From Thalassomonas sp. M1454 (lineage in GTDB: Bacteria > Pseudomonadota > Gammaproteobacteria > Enterobacterales > Alteromonadaceae): a DNA stretch of 64,000 nucleotides. Positions 54,631 through 63,878 of the stretch are shown here, in pieces. The DNA is taken from assembly GCF_007097525.1 (NCBI RefSeq), contig NZ_VKDD01000004.1:248001-312000 (forward strand). Direction: 5' to 3'. Each line of letters begins with the position of its first letter. The stretch's first letter is position 1. The notes under the pieces were generated by a model. That model saw only the letters and a list, made by a program, of their open reading frames with translations. It was not told where the DNA came from and did no database searches. A program made the translations under genes and the position numbers.

Positions 54631-55244
54631 ATCAGGAGCGGTCGAAGAGGATGGAGTCAAAATCGATGGAGGATGCAAAAAAAACGATTATTTTTACTTT
54701 TTTATTTTGTGAATAAATATTCATTTTTATTGCGTGATTCTATTGTTTTCGATTTGTGGTGTTTTGGATTTTTTCAAATGTTATTTTAAAAATGAACATT
54801 CAAAATATAGATATTAGTCTGAAAGCCTTTTGTGAACCGGGGTCATAGCCGCCTTCGTTGGTTTTGAGAGAGGGTGTTCTCGTGTTTATCAATAAAAAAA
54901 TTAAAGTTTTTACAATTTTTTTTTAATAAAAAATTAAAATTTAATAATTTAAAGTTCTTTAAAAACAACGGGTTGCGTATTTTGGGTTTGCGATTGTACA
55001 GGCTATTTTATGCACTTTCAATAGGGTTTTTGTGAATAAATATCTTGAATTTTTTTTAAGGAACTATTTAAAATATCCCTTAATTCAAAAAGATAAAAAT
55101 AATAAAAAGTTTGGGTTCTTTAGTTGCATGATTGAATTTATGCGATAAAAAAATGGCATAACCAGTAAATGGTAAAAGCACTTTGTGTTTCACTTTTTTG
55201 AAGGCGTAACCTTTAACTATGACGTATATAAACTATACTTCAAG

Positions 55245-55275
55245 AAAATCGATGAAAAAATGTTCGATTTTTTTT
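55245..55275 (+). terminator. Terminator-like hairpin in the tnsA leader
   Basis: AAAATCGA and TCGATTTT form a perfect stem around an 11-base loop and are followed by more T residues. It lies 90 bp before the tnsA start codon. Confidence 0.65.
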
Positions 55276-55364
55276 AATGAACCTCGTGGTTCTGTAACAA
55301 TAATAATAAGCAGGTGGGGTACTTACTTAACAGGAATGCTTAGGCATTTATTGGGAGGAGTACA

Positions 55365-56000
55365 ATGATAAAAGTAGCCCGTAAGATATCAAAAACAAGC
55401 CGAACGTGCTCGCGTCCGAATCCTTACACTCATAAAGGTAAGAAGAGAATTAAACTTGAAAGCCAGCTGGAAATGGATGGCATGATGCATCTTGAATTAA
55501 ATAAGGATGTTGTTTCATTCAAGGAACAACCTTTTTCTTTTATGTATGAATTTGATGGTAAGCAACGCCGTTATACGCCTGACTTTTTAGTTAAATATCG
55601 CTCAGGTCAGTATGAATCTCAGGAAATTAAACCATCATATGAGGCTATTAACCCTAAATTTATAGCTAAATTTGCTCGATTATCTGAAGTATTTAATCAA
55701 ATCATCGGGCACCCTCTTAAACTCATGACAAGTGATGAGATCCGCAAGGGCCACACAATTTCAAATTTACGTAATTTATACCGTTTCATTCAAATGCCAT
55801 TCTCTGAAAGCCTTGTTTCTACTGGATTAGCTACTTTTAAAGAGGGAGAGCTCGTGTCATTAGATGACGCGATTTCCATGATGAGTATGTGCGAAATGCC
55901 GCAACGTAATGTTATGCAACTTATCGCTCACAGTCACTTCCAATTTGATAAATCAGTTTTGTTACAGGGTTCAACACCATTAGTCTGGGTAGGAGAATAA
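55365..56000 (+). CDS. tnsA: Tn7-like transposase endonuclease subunit TnsA
   Basis: The 211-residue protein has the TnsA nuclease core: ESQLEMDGMMHLELN (catalytic acid), RRYTPDFLVKY (aspartate about residue 73) and SQEIKPS (ExK about residues 87-89). TnsA cuts the 5' ends of the element so that it moves by cut-and-paste together with TnsB. A GGGAGGAG ribosome site precedes the ATG. The stop is one base before the tnsB start, so the two are translationally coupled. The C-terminal domain shows no obvious truncation. Confidence 0.95.
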   Translation: MIKVARKISKTSRTCSRPNPYTHKGKKRIKLESQLEMDGMMHLELNKDVVSFKEQPFSFMYEFDGKQRRYTPDFLVKYRSGQYESQEIKPSYEAINPKFIAKFARLSEVFNQIIGHPLKLMTSDEIRKGHTISNLRNLYRFIQMPFSESLVSTGLATFKEGELVSLDDAISMMSMCEMPQRNVMQLIAHSHFQFDKSVLLQGSTPLVWVGE

Positions 56001-56001
56001 C

Positions 56002-57993
56002 ATGGGACAATTTGCCCTAGCAAAAGGCGGTAACATTATGTATCGCGAAAAACCAGCAACCATTGTTGTGGTTGAGCCTGAATGTATTGTACTTAAGGTG
56101 AACCAAGGTTTATGTACTCTAACCCCTGCTGAATTTTATGAAGAAAGTAAGCAGGGGCATATTAAAAAGGCAGAGCCCAAGTTAGCGGTGATTAAACCGG
56201 TTGTACGCTTGAGCGATGAGGAACGAAAATTAGCGGATAAGTATAGAGATTATTTTCATGGTCTTGAATTTGAGGATGTTCGTTATTCAACCAAAGGGGT
56301 TGCTCGCGTAATTTCTCGCGTATCTAAAGAAAGAGGAGATACAGGGCTAGACATTCCAAAAGTTGGGACGCTGAAAAAGTGGTATAGAAAATTTACGAGT
56401 GATGAAATAGGGCGAGATATTATAAAAATGGTTAAGCCTCAGGCTATAACACGTTCTGCTAAATTTTCTGAAGCTATGTTTGAAATATTTTATGACACAG
56501 TCGATGAGTGTTACATGAAGCTTAAGGGCGATTCAGTTGAAGCGACTTACCAAGTATATCTAAAGCGTGCGATGGACTTTATTACAACGTTGAATCTAGA
56601 GGACCCAAACGAAGAACCTATTATCAGTCGCTCTACATTTTTTGAATACGTAAATGAATACGACCCTTACGAGGTTGATGCAGCTAGGTATGGGCGGGCA
56701 TATGCTGAAAATAAGTATCGAAATACAACTGAACACATTGTGGCAACCCGTCCTTTAGAATTTGTACAAATTGATGCGGTCCATATTAATCTTGGCCTTA
56801 CTGATAAAGAAGGTAACTATGTTGGCATGCCCGTTGTGTACTTTGCCATTGACATCTTTACTAGAGCTATTCTTTCGTTTGTTATTAGCTATGGTGAAAA
56901 ACGATCAGAAGGAGCACTCGCAGCAGTTGAACTCATCAAGCGGCTAATTAAACCTCAAGAAAAGCCCGCACATACTCAAAATGGTTTTTTGCTATTCGGT
57001 AAACCTGATTGCATACGACACGATAGTGGTGTATTCAAATCCAAATTATGCTCAGATTATTATGAACACATGTCGATAAGCGCTATCACTTCACAAGTTA
57101 AAAAAGCCTACCGTAACGGTATTGTTGAACGATTTCATCGTACATTTAAAGGCCATTGTTGTATGAAAATTGCAGGTTGTGAAGGTGGCCAAAAAAAAGA
57201 CTACAAAGATAATGTAGACATAAAAGTTGAGGCTGTATGTCAGGTGGATGAGTTTGCATCTATTGTCGAAACTTATATCTTAGATGTTTATCACGAAACA
57301 GATCATCGTGGTATTGATAGAATGACACCTAAAGAAATGACGGAAAAATACCAGTCATTAGTTGAACTTCCTTCTGCGGAGTACATTGCTAAAGCTGATG
57401 CCTCTATAGGTTACGAAATTTCCCGTACGATCCAACAAGGTAAAGGCATTGAAATAAATGGCTTGTTCTATAACGACCGAGGAGAGAAGTTAATCAAATT
57501 ATGCGCCAAAATGACCAACGGTTTTACTAAGCCAAATCCGAAAGTTACCGCTTTTTATAATGAGTTGGATATCTCAAAAATAGCCGTTTTAAACCCTTAC
57601 ACTAATGAATTATTTGACGTTCCATCGACAAGCGTTAAAGAGCCTATCAGCTTAACTGAACATAAAGCTGTGAAAGCTAACGGTAAAAAACGTGATACAA
57701 AAAAACATACCGACCGTCCAACGATAGAGACTAAGTCGATGGTACTTCTTGCGGTGAACGCTCGCTATGAAAGTAAAGCTAACCAACCTAATGATGATGT
57801 ACCTAAAGCTGAAGAGGCAGAGCCTGCACGTGAAATTAAGGCTGAAGAGTTAGATCTAATTTTAGAACAAGGTAAGCGCCCATCATTTATTAAACCTGAA
57901 CCAGAAGTTAAGTCAGAGCCTGAAAGTCAGGGGCAAGTTTCACCACCATCATTAATGACTAAGTTTAAAAAGTCGATAAAACCTATTAAGTAA
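56002..57993 (+). CDS. tnsB: Tn7-like transposase TnsB (DDE recombinase)
   Basis: The 663-residue protein carries the DDE triad: Asp258 in FVQIDAVHINLG, Asp341 in IRHDSGVFKS and Glu376 in GIVERFHRTFKGH. The 34 residues between Asp341 and Glu376 are as expected for the retroviral-integrase fold. An N-terminal DNA-binding part and a long, charged C-terminal tail (rich in E, P and K) match TnsB, which binds the ends and performs strand transfer. TAGGAG lies before the ATG. The tail probably contacts TnsC. Confidence 0.95.
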   Translation: MGQFALAKGGNIMYREKPATIVVVEPECIVLKVNQGLCTLTPAEFYEESKQGHIKKAEPKLAVIKPVVRLSDEERKLADKYRDYFHGLEFEDVRYSTKGVARVISRVSKERGDTGLDIPKVGTLKKWYRKFTSDEIGRDIIKMVKPQAITRSAKFSEAMFEIFYDTVDECYMKLKGDSVEATYQVYLKRAMDFITTLNLEDPNEEPIISRSTFFEYVNEYDPYEVDAARYGRAYAENKYRNTTEHIVATRPLEFVQIDAVHINLGLTDKEGNYVGMPVVYFAIDIFTRAILSFVISYGEKRSEGALAAVELIKRLIKPQEKPAHTQNGFLLFGKPDCIRHDSGVFKSKLCSDYYEHMSISAITSQVKKAYRNGIVERFHRTFKGHCCMKIAGCEGGQKKDYKDNVDIKVEAVCQVDEFASIVETYILDVYHETDHRGIDRMTPKEMTEKYQSLVELPSAEYIAKADASIGYEISRTIQQGKGIEINGLFYNDRGEKLIKLCAKMTNGFTKPNPKVTAFYNELDISKIAVLNPYTNELFDVPSTSVKEPISLTEHKAVKANGKKRDTKKHTDRPTIETKSMVLLAVNARYESKANQPNDDVPKAEEAEPAREIKAEELDLILEQGKRPSFIKPEPEVKSEPESQGQVSPPSLMTKFKKSIKPIK

Positions 57994-58014
57994 TATTTGG
58001 AGATAGATTGTTTT

Positions 58015-58974
58015 ATGTCGAGTATGTTGATGAAACCTGAAACTGAAGAGTTTAAAAAGCATTATTGTTATGTAGATAAATTTAATGTGCCTATGTCTAT
58101 TATTGAGAATACGGTTAAATATCGAGAATATGAAACGGGCGGCATGATGATATTAGCCCCTTCTGGCTCTGGAAAGTCTTCGATTGCAAGTAAATTTATC
58201 GAAGATAATAAATTCAAACCTGTTTCTAATCGAGACATTAAGTTCGGTATCTATGTTGAGGCGTCGGGATGTTCATTAGATGAATTTTTAACTGAAATAT
58301 TGCGCCAACTTAGTGACCCCAAACCTTCATATGGCAATATGGGACCCAAAGTATCCAGAATCATTTCTTTAATTGATAGCTTAAATGTTAGGGTTGTTTT
58401 TTTGGATGAGATTCAAGTTATTTTGCCAACCACTGGTATTTACCCTAACTCAAAAGTCGTAAAAATTCTTAAGGAACTGGTGAATAAAACTTCCGCAGCA
58501 TGGGTCTTGATTGGAGATCCTAGTGCACGTTCAATAATAGATATTGACAGTCAAATCAGAGAAAGATTTGGCTTAATTCACAATCTTGAACCATTTAACT
58601 GTAAGTCTGATGAGGATGTATATGAACTTCTAGAATATACCTTTGAATTATTACGTAAGTACCCGCGCAAATCTTCATATTTTAGGGTGCTTAACAATTA
58701 CCTTGATGAAGGAGTTAAACCGATTAAATCAAACCGACATGAGGATCATCTTTATCGCTTTTGTCTCGCAACGTTAGGTAAACCTAGATTGATGAGAGAT
58801 CTTTTATGCGAAGCAATTGAACTCACAGATGAAGATGCCCAAGTAACAAATCGTATTTTACAAAATGCTTGGACTAGACGAGTAGGAGAACGTTCTGGTT
58901 TATCCTTTAACCCATTCGTTGCGTCGATGGAAAAAGTCAAAATAGAAATGACGGCTAGGAATCTTTATGGATAA
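58015..58974 (+). CDS. tnsC: Tn7-like AAA+ regulator TnsC
   Basis: The product, 319 residues from the ATG at 58015, is an AAA+ ATPase with Walker A LAPSGSGKSS and Walker B VVFLDEIQV, plus an SNRHEDHLYRF sensor region. TnsC forms filaments on target DNA and links target selection to TnsAB. At about 320 residues it is shorter than Tn7 TnsC (555) and closer to the short form found in many Tn7-like elements. A TTG at 57997 is an alternative start. The last eight bases overlap tniQ. Confidence 0.94.
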   Translation: MSSMLMKPETEEFKKHYCYVDKFNVPMSIIENTVKYREYETGGMMILAPSGSGKSSIASKFIEDNKFKPVSNRDIKFGIYVEASGCSLDEFLTEILRQLSDPKPSYGNMGPKVSRIISLIDSLNVRVVFLDEIQVILPTTGIYPNSKVVKILKELVNKTSAAWVLIGDPSARSIIDIDSQIRERFGLIHNLEPFNCKSDEDVYELLEYTFELLRKYPRKSSYFRVLNNYLDEGVKPIKSNRHEDHLYRFCLATLGKPRLMRDLLCEAIELTDEDAQVTNRILQNAWTRRVGERSGLSFNPFVASMEKVKIEMTARNLYG

Positions 58975-60760
58975 TTATTTTCCGGTTCGACCTAAGCCGT
59001 ATAATAATGAGTGCTTGAAAGGTTATTTACTTAGAATAGCTGCACTCCATGGTTATTCTGGATTTTCTGATATATTTAATGTGATAGGTCTTAAATATAA
59101 TTCAGATGCTTTGGAACAAAACACAACTAATTTTGATACTTTTATTGAGCGCATAGCTCCATATCTTTTGGAGTCAAAGGTTAGCTTGCTAGAGAAGTTT
59201 TCTAGCATTAACCTGGATATATTTGACAGTGACCGATGTATTAAAAGCATAATCCGAACTAAGCCAAATATTTGTATAGCATGTTTAGGTGAAGAACATT
59301 CTTATCTCAATGATTCTTGGCGACTTGCGCATGTAACTCATTGCTTAGAGCATAAAACAATATTGACCAGTGTATGCCCTCAATGCAGTTCATGCTTATT
59401 TTGGCATACCGATATAAAAAATGGGTGTCCAAGTTGTGGTACACGTTGGTGTTCATTAACCATAGAGAAGGGATCAACTTTGCCTGTTTATCAGTTGATG
59501 GTAACTAAGTTAACAGGTGATGATAGAAAGCTTTATTTGCAAGGTTTATATCAAGCACTGTTGATTGCGACTCGGCCCTATGATTTCTTTAATAATAACT
59601 TGAACAAAGTAGTGGCATGGCCAGATAATCTTCATGACTATTTTTCATATGCTTACAATTTATTAAGTAAAGAGGAATATAGATATAAATTGGTTCATCA
59701 AGTGAATGCTGAGCTCAGCCAGGCTTTTGATGCTATTAACATAGAGTCATTACAGAAAATAAATCACGGGGTAACTAATTTACCTCGACCTATTTTACCT
59801 TATGATGATGAACATGAATTTTCTAATCTGTCATCAACAACTGTAATGCTTCCTAAAGTTTTCAGATCAAGAATGTCTTTATATCTTAACAGTGAAAAAC
59901 CTAATGCTATGTTCAGTGACAAGCAAGCGGGAGATATCTTAGGAATATCTGCAAGCCAGTTAAATGAACTGGCTAGAACCAAAATCATAGACTCCCTTTC
60001 TTTTTCATCGCAACTTTACTATTCAGCGGCAGCTGTAAATAAGTTATTAGAAGACATCATGAAAGACATGACAGCTGTAGATGCTAAAAAATTATCAGGC
60101 TTATTAAGCCTATCTGATGTGGGAAAGTGGGGAGATAAGTATTTATCCAGTTTTGCTGAAACGATAGAGCTTATTTTTACCCATAAAGAGTATCTATTTC
60201 GAGATGTAAAAAGTAATAATTTCACTAACGTGTATATTCATAAAAATGACTTGCTTCGGTTGCTTCGCGAGAATCTAAATAATCAATTTAAGGCGTTACT
60301 ACCAGCCTCAAAAGTCGCAAAGTTTTTATGTTTTCGTGAGCATAAGGTTAAGTTATTAGGCGATGCATTAAAGTGGAGAAGAATACAAATTAACAATACT
60401 CAATGGAGGTATGAACCTGAGGATGTAAAAACATTTTATCAAAACTACCTAGTACTAGATAAGTGGTGCGGCGAACATAATTGTTCTAAACCAAGTTTGT
60501 ACAGTTTCTTGAGAGCACATAATTTTGAGCCTCTGTCTGTCCAGTCAGGTGACAAGTGGGTTTTCCATATATTTAAAAAATCAGAAAATTTATTTGTGGC
60601 ATTAAATAAATTTGAGGCCAATTGGATGAAACAAAGGTCTCCAAGAAATTTACTTGAAAATTTCAATCAGGATAGGTCTAATTTTCACCATGCCCCCAAA
60701 AAACGAAAACCAATTAATTATTCATTAATTAATCGACAAGAATCTATTTTATTTAGTTAA
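58967..60760 (+). CDS. tniQ: TniQ/TnsD-family target-selection protein
   Basis: The 597-residue protein has the TniQ N-terminus (FPVRPKPYNNECLKGYLLRI). Zinc-binding clusters follow: NICIACLGEE, a THCLEHKTI segment, SVCPQCSSC and GCPSCGTRW. The long C-terminal region with helix-turn-helix-like parts is typical of TnsD-type proteins that read a specific chromosomal site. Its length is closer to TnsD than to the short TniQ of RNA-guided elements. It overlaps tnsC by eight bases. The site it recognises is unknown, but the element lies next to lexA. Confidence 0.92.
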   Translation: MDNYFPVRPKPYNNECLKGYLLRIAALHGYSGFSDIFNVIGLKYNSDALEQNTTNFDTFIERIAPYLLESKVSLLEKFSSINLDIFDSDRCIKSIIRTKPNICIACLGEEHSYLNDSWRLAHVTHCLEHKTILTSVCPQCSSCLFWHTDIKNGCPSCGTRWCSLTIEKGSTLPVYQLMVTKLTGDDRKLYLQGLYQALLIATRPYDFFNNNLNKVVAWPDNLHDYFSYAYNLLSKEEYRYKLVHQVNAELSQAFDAINIESLQKINHGVTNLPRPILPYDDEHEFSNLSSTTVMLPKVFRSRMSLYLNSEKPNAMFSDKQAGDILGISASQLNELARTKIIDSLSFSSQLYYSAAAVNKLLEDIMKDMTAVDAKKLSGLLSLSDVGKWGDKYLSSFAETIELIFTHKEYLFRDVKSNNFTNVYIHKNDLLRLLRENLNNQFKALLPASKVAKFLCFREHKVKLLGDALKWRRIQINNTQWRYEPEDVKTFYQNYLVLDKWCGEHNCSKPSLYSFLRAHNFEPLSVQSGDKWVFHIFKKSENLFVALNKFEANWMKQRSPRNLLENFNQDRSNFHHAPKKRKPINYSLINRQESILFS

Positions 60761-60795
60761 TAAGTGGACCATTAAAAATCCAAACATTCCCTTAA

Positions 60796-60825
60796 GCTGA
60801 ACAAATATGGTTCAGCTTTTTGCTT
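60796..60825 (+). terminator. Terminator of the tnsABC-tniQ operon
   Basis: AAGCTGAAC and GTTCAGCTT pair around a short loop, followed by a T-rich stretch, 36 bp after tniQ. Confidence 0.85.
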
Positions 60826-60923
60826 TTCCTCGTTACAATTATACTCTTGCTTTTCAAATTGATTCTGCTACTCTGAAATAGTACCCTGATTAAGGCGCTA
60901 CATACTATAAAACCTCATCATTA

Positions 60924-61069
60924 CTGGAATTGAAAGTTTCGGTATAAGCTGGATCTATGCTGGCTATTTTCTCCATAATCTGGATTTAGACTACATGTCT
61001 AACTGGATTTTTCTACCTAAGTTATTGATTTCAAATGAAGGCAAATTTCACTTAAAACTGGATCCCACA
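60924..61069 (-). repeat. Right terminal repeat with multiple TnsB-like sites
   Basis: CTGGAT (complement of ATCCAG) occurs at 60949, 60980, 61003 and 61058, with a weaker CTGGAA at 60924. The outer end reads TGTGGGATCCAGTTT on the minus strand. The sites are 23-55 bp apart. Confidence 0.85.
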
Positions 61070-61170
61070 AGATTTTTAAATTATGGAATTAAATCATAAA
61101 TATATGGGGAAATTATAATAACTTTACTGCAAAAATTTATTGGCTATTGCTTATTTTTAGAAAAGTGAAA

Positions 61171-61192
61171 GGCCCAATTTAGCGATTGGACC
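61171..61192 (-). terminator. Hairpin after the iadA homologue
   Basis: CCAAT and ATTGG with flanking GGCC bases form a stem just after the stop codon of the minus-strand gene. A T-rich tail follows only loosely, so this is a weak candidate. The bases 61070-61170 hold nothing else recognisable. Confidence 0.4.
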
Positions 61193-61206
61193 AAGAGGGT
61201 AAATTA

Positions 61207-62376
61207 CTACAAATTAAAATATGTAGATTTAATTTTTCCTTGTCTGTTCATTAGGCATTGACCATGAGCAAAGACTTGTTCAATGTTTAGTGTTTCTTTA
61301 TTAAGCAGAACAATATCGGCATCAAAACCTTGCTTTATTTCGCCTTTATTATACAAAGCCAAAATATTTGCTGGGTTAGATGTGATTGTCTTCAAAGCAT
61401 CTTCAAAGTTTATGTTTAGCTCTTTTACGGCATCAACCAATGCTTGGTGTAAACTTTGAACTTGGCCTATTTGTAAGTCGGTTAAGCGGCCATTTTCATC
61501 AAATACGGGAAGGCTTGCATTGCCGTCAGAGCTCATTGTTATTTGTTTGATGTTGACGCCATTATCCAACGCATTTTTTAATGCTTGTGGTGCTGCTATC
61601 TCGCCATCAGCCAAAATTTGCTCGGTGGTACTGGTAGTAAAGTCTATATAGCCTCCGGCCTTAGCCAATACTAAACCTTGTTCTAACACTTGTTTTGTCC
61701 GATTAATATGGGTTGGATAGAACTGACTTAATGGAATATCTGAGTTATTTGCGACATCATGTAAAAGATCGAGCCCGCTTTCTCCATCGCCTACATGAAT
61801 GCTAACAATGCCGCTTTTACCGGAGAGCATGCCACCAACTCTTGCTTGGGCAGCGACCCTAGCTAGCTCTTGCCAACTCATTTGCGAGCCTCGATGATCG
61901 GCAATGGCCACTTCTCCAACACCAATAAATTCTTCAATTAACATGATGTCTTTTTCGATACTATTGCTAATAGTCAAAACAGGGTAGTGATATGAGCCTG
62001 TATGGCAATATACAGATAACCCATTTTCTTTTAATGCTTTAGCTTTTGCTAATAAATCTTCTAAAGAACGAGATACTGCATCTGTACCCAGCACACCAAC
62101 TAAACTTGTTACTCCGCCTTTAACAGCATCCGAAAATGGCATTTGTGGCGTGCGGGTAGTAAATCCTCCTTCACCACCACCGCCTGTAATGTGCACTAAT
62201 GAATCAATAAAGCCTGGTACTAAAATAGTACCTTGGCAATCGACGATTTCTAGCCCATGACTAGAACTCACACTTATATTGTTATCTATAGCGATAATTT
62301 TTGAGCCACTAACTAGCACATCTTTAATGCCAAGGTGTTCAGGGCTATATATATTTGCCTGTTTGAATAATTTCAT
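61207..62376 (-). CDS. iadA: Isoaspartyl dipeptidase homologue with an altered metal-binding motif
   Basis: The 389-residue protein matches IadA across its length (VPGFIDSLVHITGGGGEGG, TTRTPQMPFSDAV, SIHVGDGESG, YPTHINRTKQ, MSSDGNASLP). IadA is a two-zinc enzyme that cleaves peptides at isoaspartate. In E. coli the first motif reads DQHVH with both histidines binding metal. Here it is DSLVH, so one ligand is leucine. The lysine-position ligand is glutamate (GEVAIADHRGS), which also occurs in relatives. Activity is therefore uncertain. The gene follows the carrier gene by 10 bp, likely as one operon. Confidence 0.85.
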   Translation of the reverse strand: MKLFKQANIYSPEHLGIKDVLVSGSKIIAIDNNISVSSSHGLEIVDCQGTILVPGFIDSLVHITGGGGEGGFTTRTPQMPFSDAVKGGVTSLVGVLGTDAVSRSLEDLLAKAKALKENGLSVYCHTGSYHYPVLTISNSIEKDIMLIEEFIGVGEVAIADHRGSQMSWQELARVAAQARVGGMLSGKSGIVSIHVGDGESGLDLLHDVANNSDIPLSQFYPTHINRTKQVLEQGLVLAKAGGYIDFTTSTTEQILADGEIAAPQALKNALDNGVNIKQITMSSDGNASLPVFDENGRLTDLQIGQVQSLHQALVDAVKELNINFEDALKTITSNPANILALYNKGEIKQGFDADIVLLNKETLNIEQVFAHGQCLMNRQGKIKSTYFNL

Positions 62377-62386
62377 GAAAGTCTCA

Positions 62387-63847
62387 TTAAAAGCCTATAG
62401 ATACTGCGATGATCATAGCGATAATTGACATGACCATAAGTACTAATAGAAAACGAAAAATAAATTTAGCCCATTCAAGCCAATCAACATGAGTTACACC
62501 TAAGCAACCAATTAAGGAAGCAGAAGTAGGAATAATAATGTTAGTAAAACCATCACCAAGTTGAAACGCTAATACTGCTACTTGTCTGCTAACGCCCACT
62601 AAATCGGCTAGTGGTGCCATAAGAGGCATGGTTAATGCTGCTTGACCAGAGCCTGATGAGATAAAAAAATTAAATACTGATTGAAATATCAGCATAAAGA
62701 CTGCACTAATGTTGGCAGACCAACCTTCAGCAGTACCTGCAGCATAATGTAAAATGGTATTTAATACAGAAGGACTAGCAGGATCATCGCCGCCTAGTAA
62801 AATTACAATACCTTTGGCAAGGCCAACGATTAAAGCTGCTGGTAATAAATCTTGCGCGCCTTTTTGAAATGCAGCAGATACTTGGTTCATTGACATGCGT
62901 TTCGTTATCACCGCCACTAGGCCTATAGCACAACCCATGGTGAAAAATTGACTGGCTATTTCTGGAATGTAGTAACCTTGTGTAACAACACCCCAAATAA
63001 TCCAGGCAATAACTGCGACAAATACCAGCAATATAGAGATGTCTGTTTTACCAAAAACATACGCATTATCGTTGTGCAATATGGCACGCTCTTGCTCAGT
63101 TACTTTTACCTTAGTTAATGCCGCGTAGCGCATAGTAAAAATTAGCCCTGTAAGGGTGAATACCACCCAGAGTACAACGCGATATCCTGCCCCTGATAAT
63201 AAAGGTACTTGCGCTATACCTTGAGCGATAGCAACACTAAATGGATTCATCCAAGACGTGGCAAAACCTATTTGAGTAGCAACGTAAGTTACCATAACTG
63301 TTATTATGCCGTTGTAGCCTAACGCTTTCATTAATGGTAGCAATACAATACAAAAAGCGATTGCCTCTTCGCCCATACCAAATACGGCGCCGCCTAGTGA
63401 AAACAGTACAAATAATATTGGAATGAACAATTTTTCAGCATGACTTGCTTTGTTAATTAATGCATGTATTGCATTAGTAATAGCTCCGGTTTGCATCACG
63501 ATACCAAAGGCGCCACCGGTTATTAAAATAAACATAATAACGCCAATGGCGCTACCCCATTTATCACCAGAGACTAGGCCTTCAAATGCAAAGTTGAAAA
63601 AGCCGCTACCTCCCCCCGCAGCAAACAAAGGAACAGACATATCTTGGTCTGATTCCATGTAGGTACCAGCAACAAGTAGTTGCCTGCTGCCATCTTCTGA
63701 AGGTGAAGTGGCGAAAGTGCCTGCTGGTACAATATATGTAACAAGGCCTGCAATAAGAACAACAAAAAATAAGATGATAAAAGCATCTGGCATTTGTCTT
63801 TTAGTAATTGCTTCGTTTTTAGTATGTATTTGCATTTGGGCTACCAA
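62387..63847 (-). CDS. YfcC-family membrane carrier
   Basis: The 486-residue protein has about twelve membrane helices. It has the YfcC/C4-dicarboxylate anaerobic carrier signature near the N-terminus (RQMPDAFIILFFVVLIAGLVTYIVPAGTF) and internal GMGEEAIAFCIVLLPLM and TSWMNPFSVAIAQG segments. The family is linked to transport of amino acids, dicarboxylates or peptides. The operon with a dipeptidase homologue suggests uptake of a peptide or amino acid. The start could be MQIHTK four codons later. Confidence 0.83.
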   Translation of the reverse strand: MVAQMQIHTKNEAITKRQMPDAFIILFFVVLIAGLVTYIVPAGTFATSPSEDGSRQLLVAGTYMESDQDMSVPLFAAGGGSGFFNFAFEGLVSGDKWGSAIGVIMFILITGGAFGIVMQTGAITNAIHALINKASHAEKLFIPILFVLFSLGGAVFGMGEEAIAFCIVLLPLMKALGYNGIITVMVTYVATQIGFATSWMNPFSVAIAQGIAQVPLLSGAGYRVVLWVVFTLTGLIFTMRYAALTKVKVTEQERAILHNDNAYVFGKTDISILLVFVAVIAWIIWGVVTQGYYIPEIASQFFTMGCAIGLVAVITKRMSMNQVSAAFQKGAQDLLPAALIVGLAKGIVILLGGDDPASPSVLNTILHYAAGTAEGWSANISAVFMLIFQSVFNFFISSGSGQAALTMPLMAPLADLVGVSRQVAVLAFQLGDGFTNIIIPTSASLIGCLGVTHVDWLEWAKFIFRFLLVLMVMSIIAMIIAVSIGF

Positions 63848-63878
63848 ATTTAATCATTAAAGATATAAACCATAGAAA

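Larger units (their letters stand above)
54542..55364. other. AT-rich control region between the regulator and tnsA
   Basis: These 823 bases have no supported protein gene. The left part contains paired palindromes and a TTGACA box for the regulator. The right part is very AT-rich with long A and T runs and ends with a terminator-like hairpin and a second small hairpin (GAACC and GGTTC, 55279-55292) before tnsA. An unannotated small transcript is possible but cannot be shown. Confidence 0.6.
31475..61069. mobile_element. Tn7-like transposon with copper resistance and cassette cargo
   Basis: The element is about 29.6 kb long. Its ends are inverted: 16 bases starting TTGTGGGATCCAG are identical between 31474-31489 and the complement of 61055-61070. 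ATCCAG motifs repeat inside both ends and are the likely TnsB sites. The element encodes TnsA, TnsB, TnsC and a TniQ/TnsD protein in order (55365-60760), with all catalytic motifs intact. AGATT occurs at both junctions (31471-31475 and 61070-61074), consistent with a 5-bp target duplication if one T was lost at the left junction. Cargo lies between 32.0 and 53.5 kb. No Cas genes or CRISPR array were seen, so this is not an RNA-guided element on visible evidence. Confidence 0.92.

Noticed and set aside
54830-54860. A GTGAAC start near 54832 resembling a type I-F CRISPR repeat
   Set aside because: Only six bases match, the repeat is not repeated, the expected stem is absent and no Cas gene is present.
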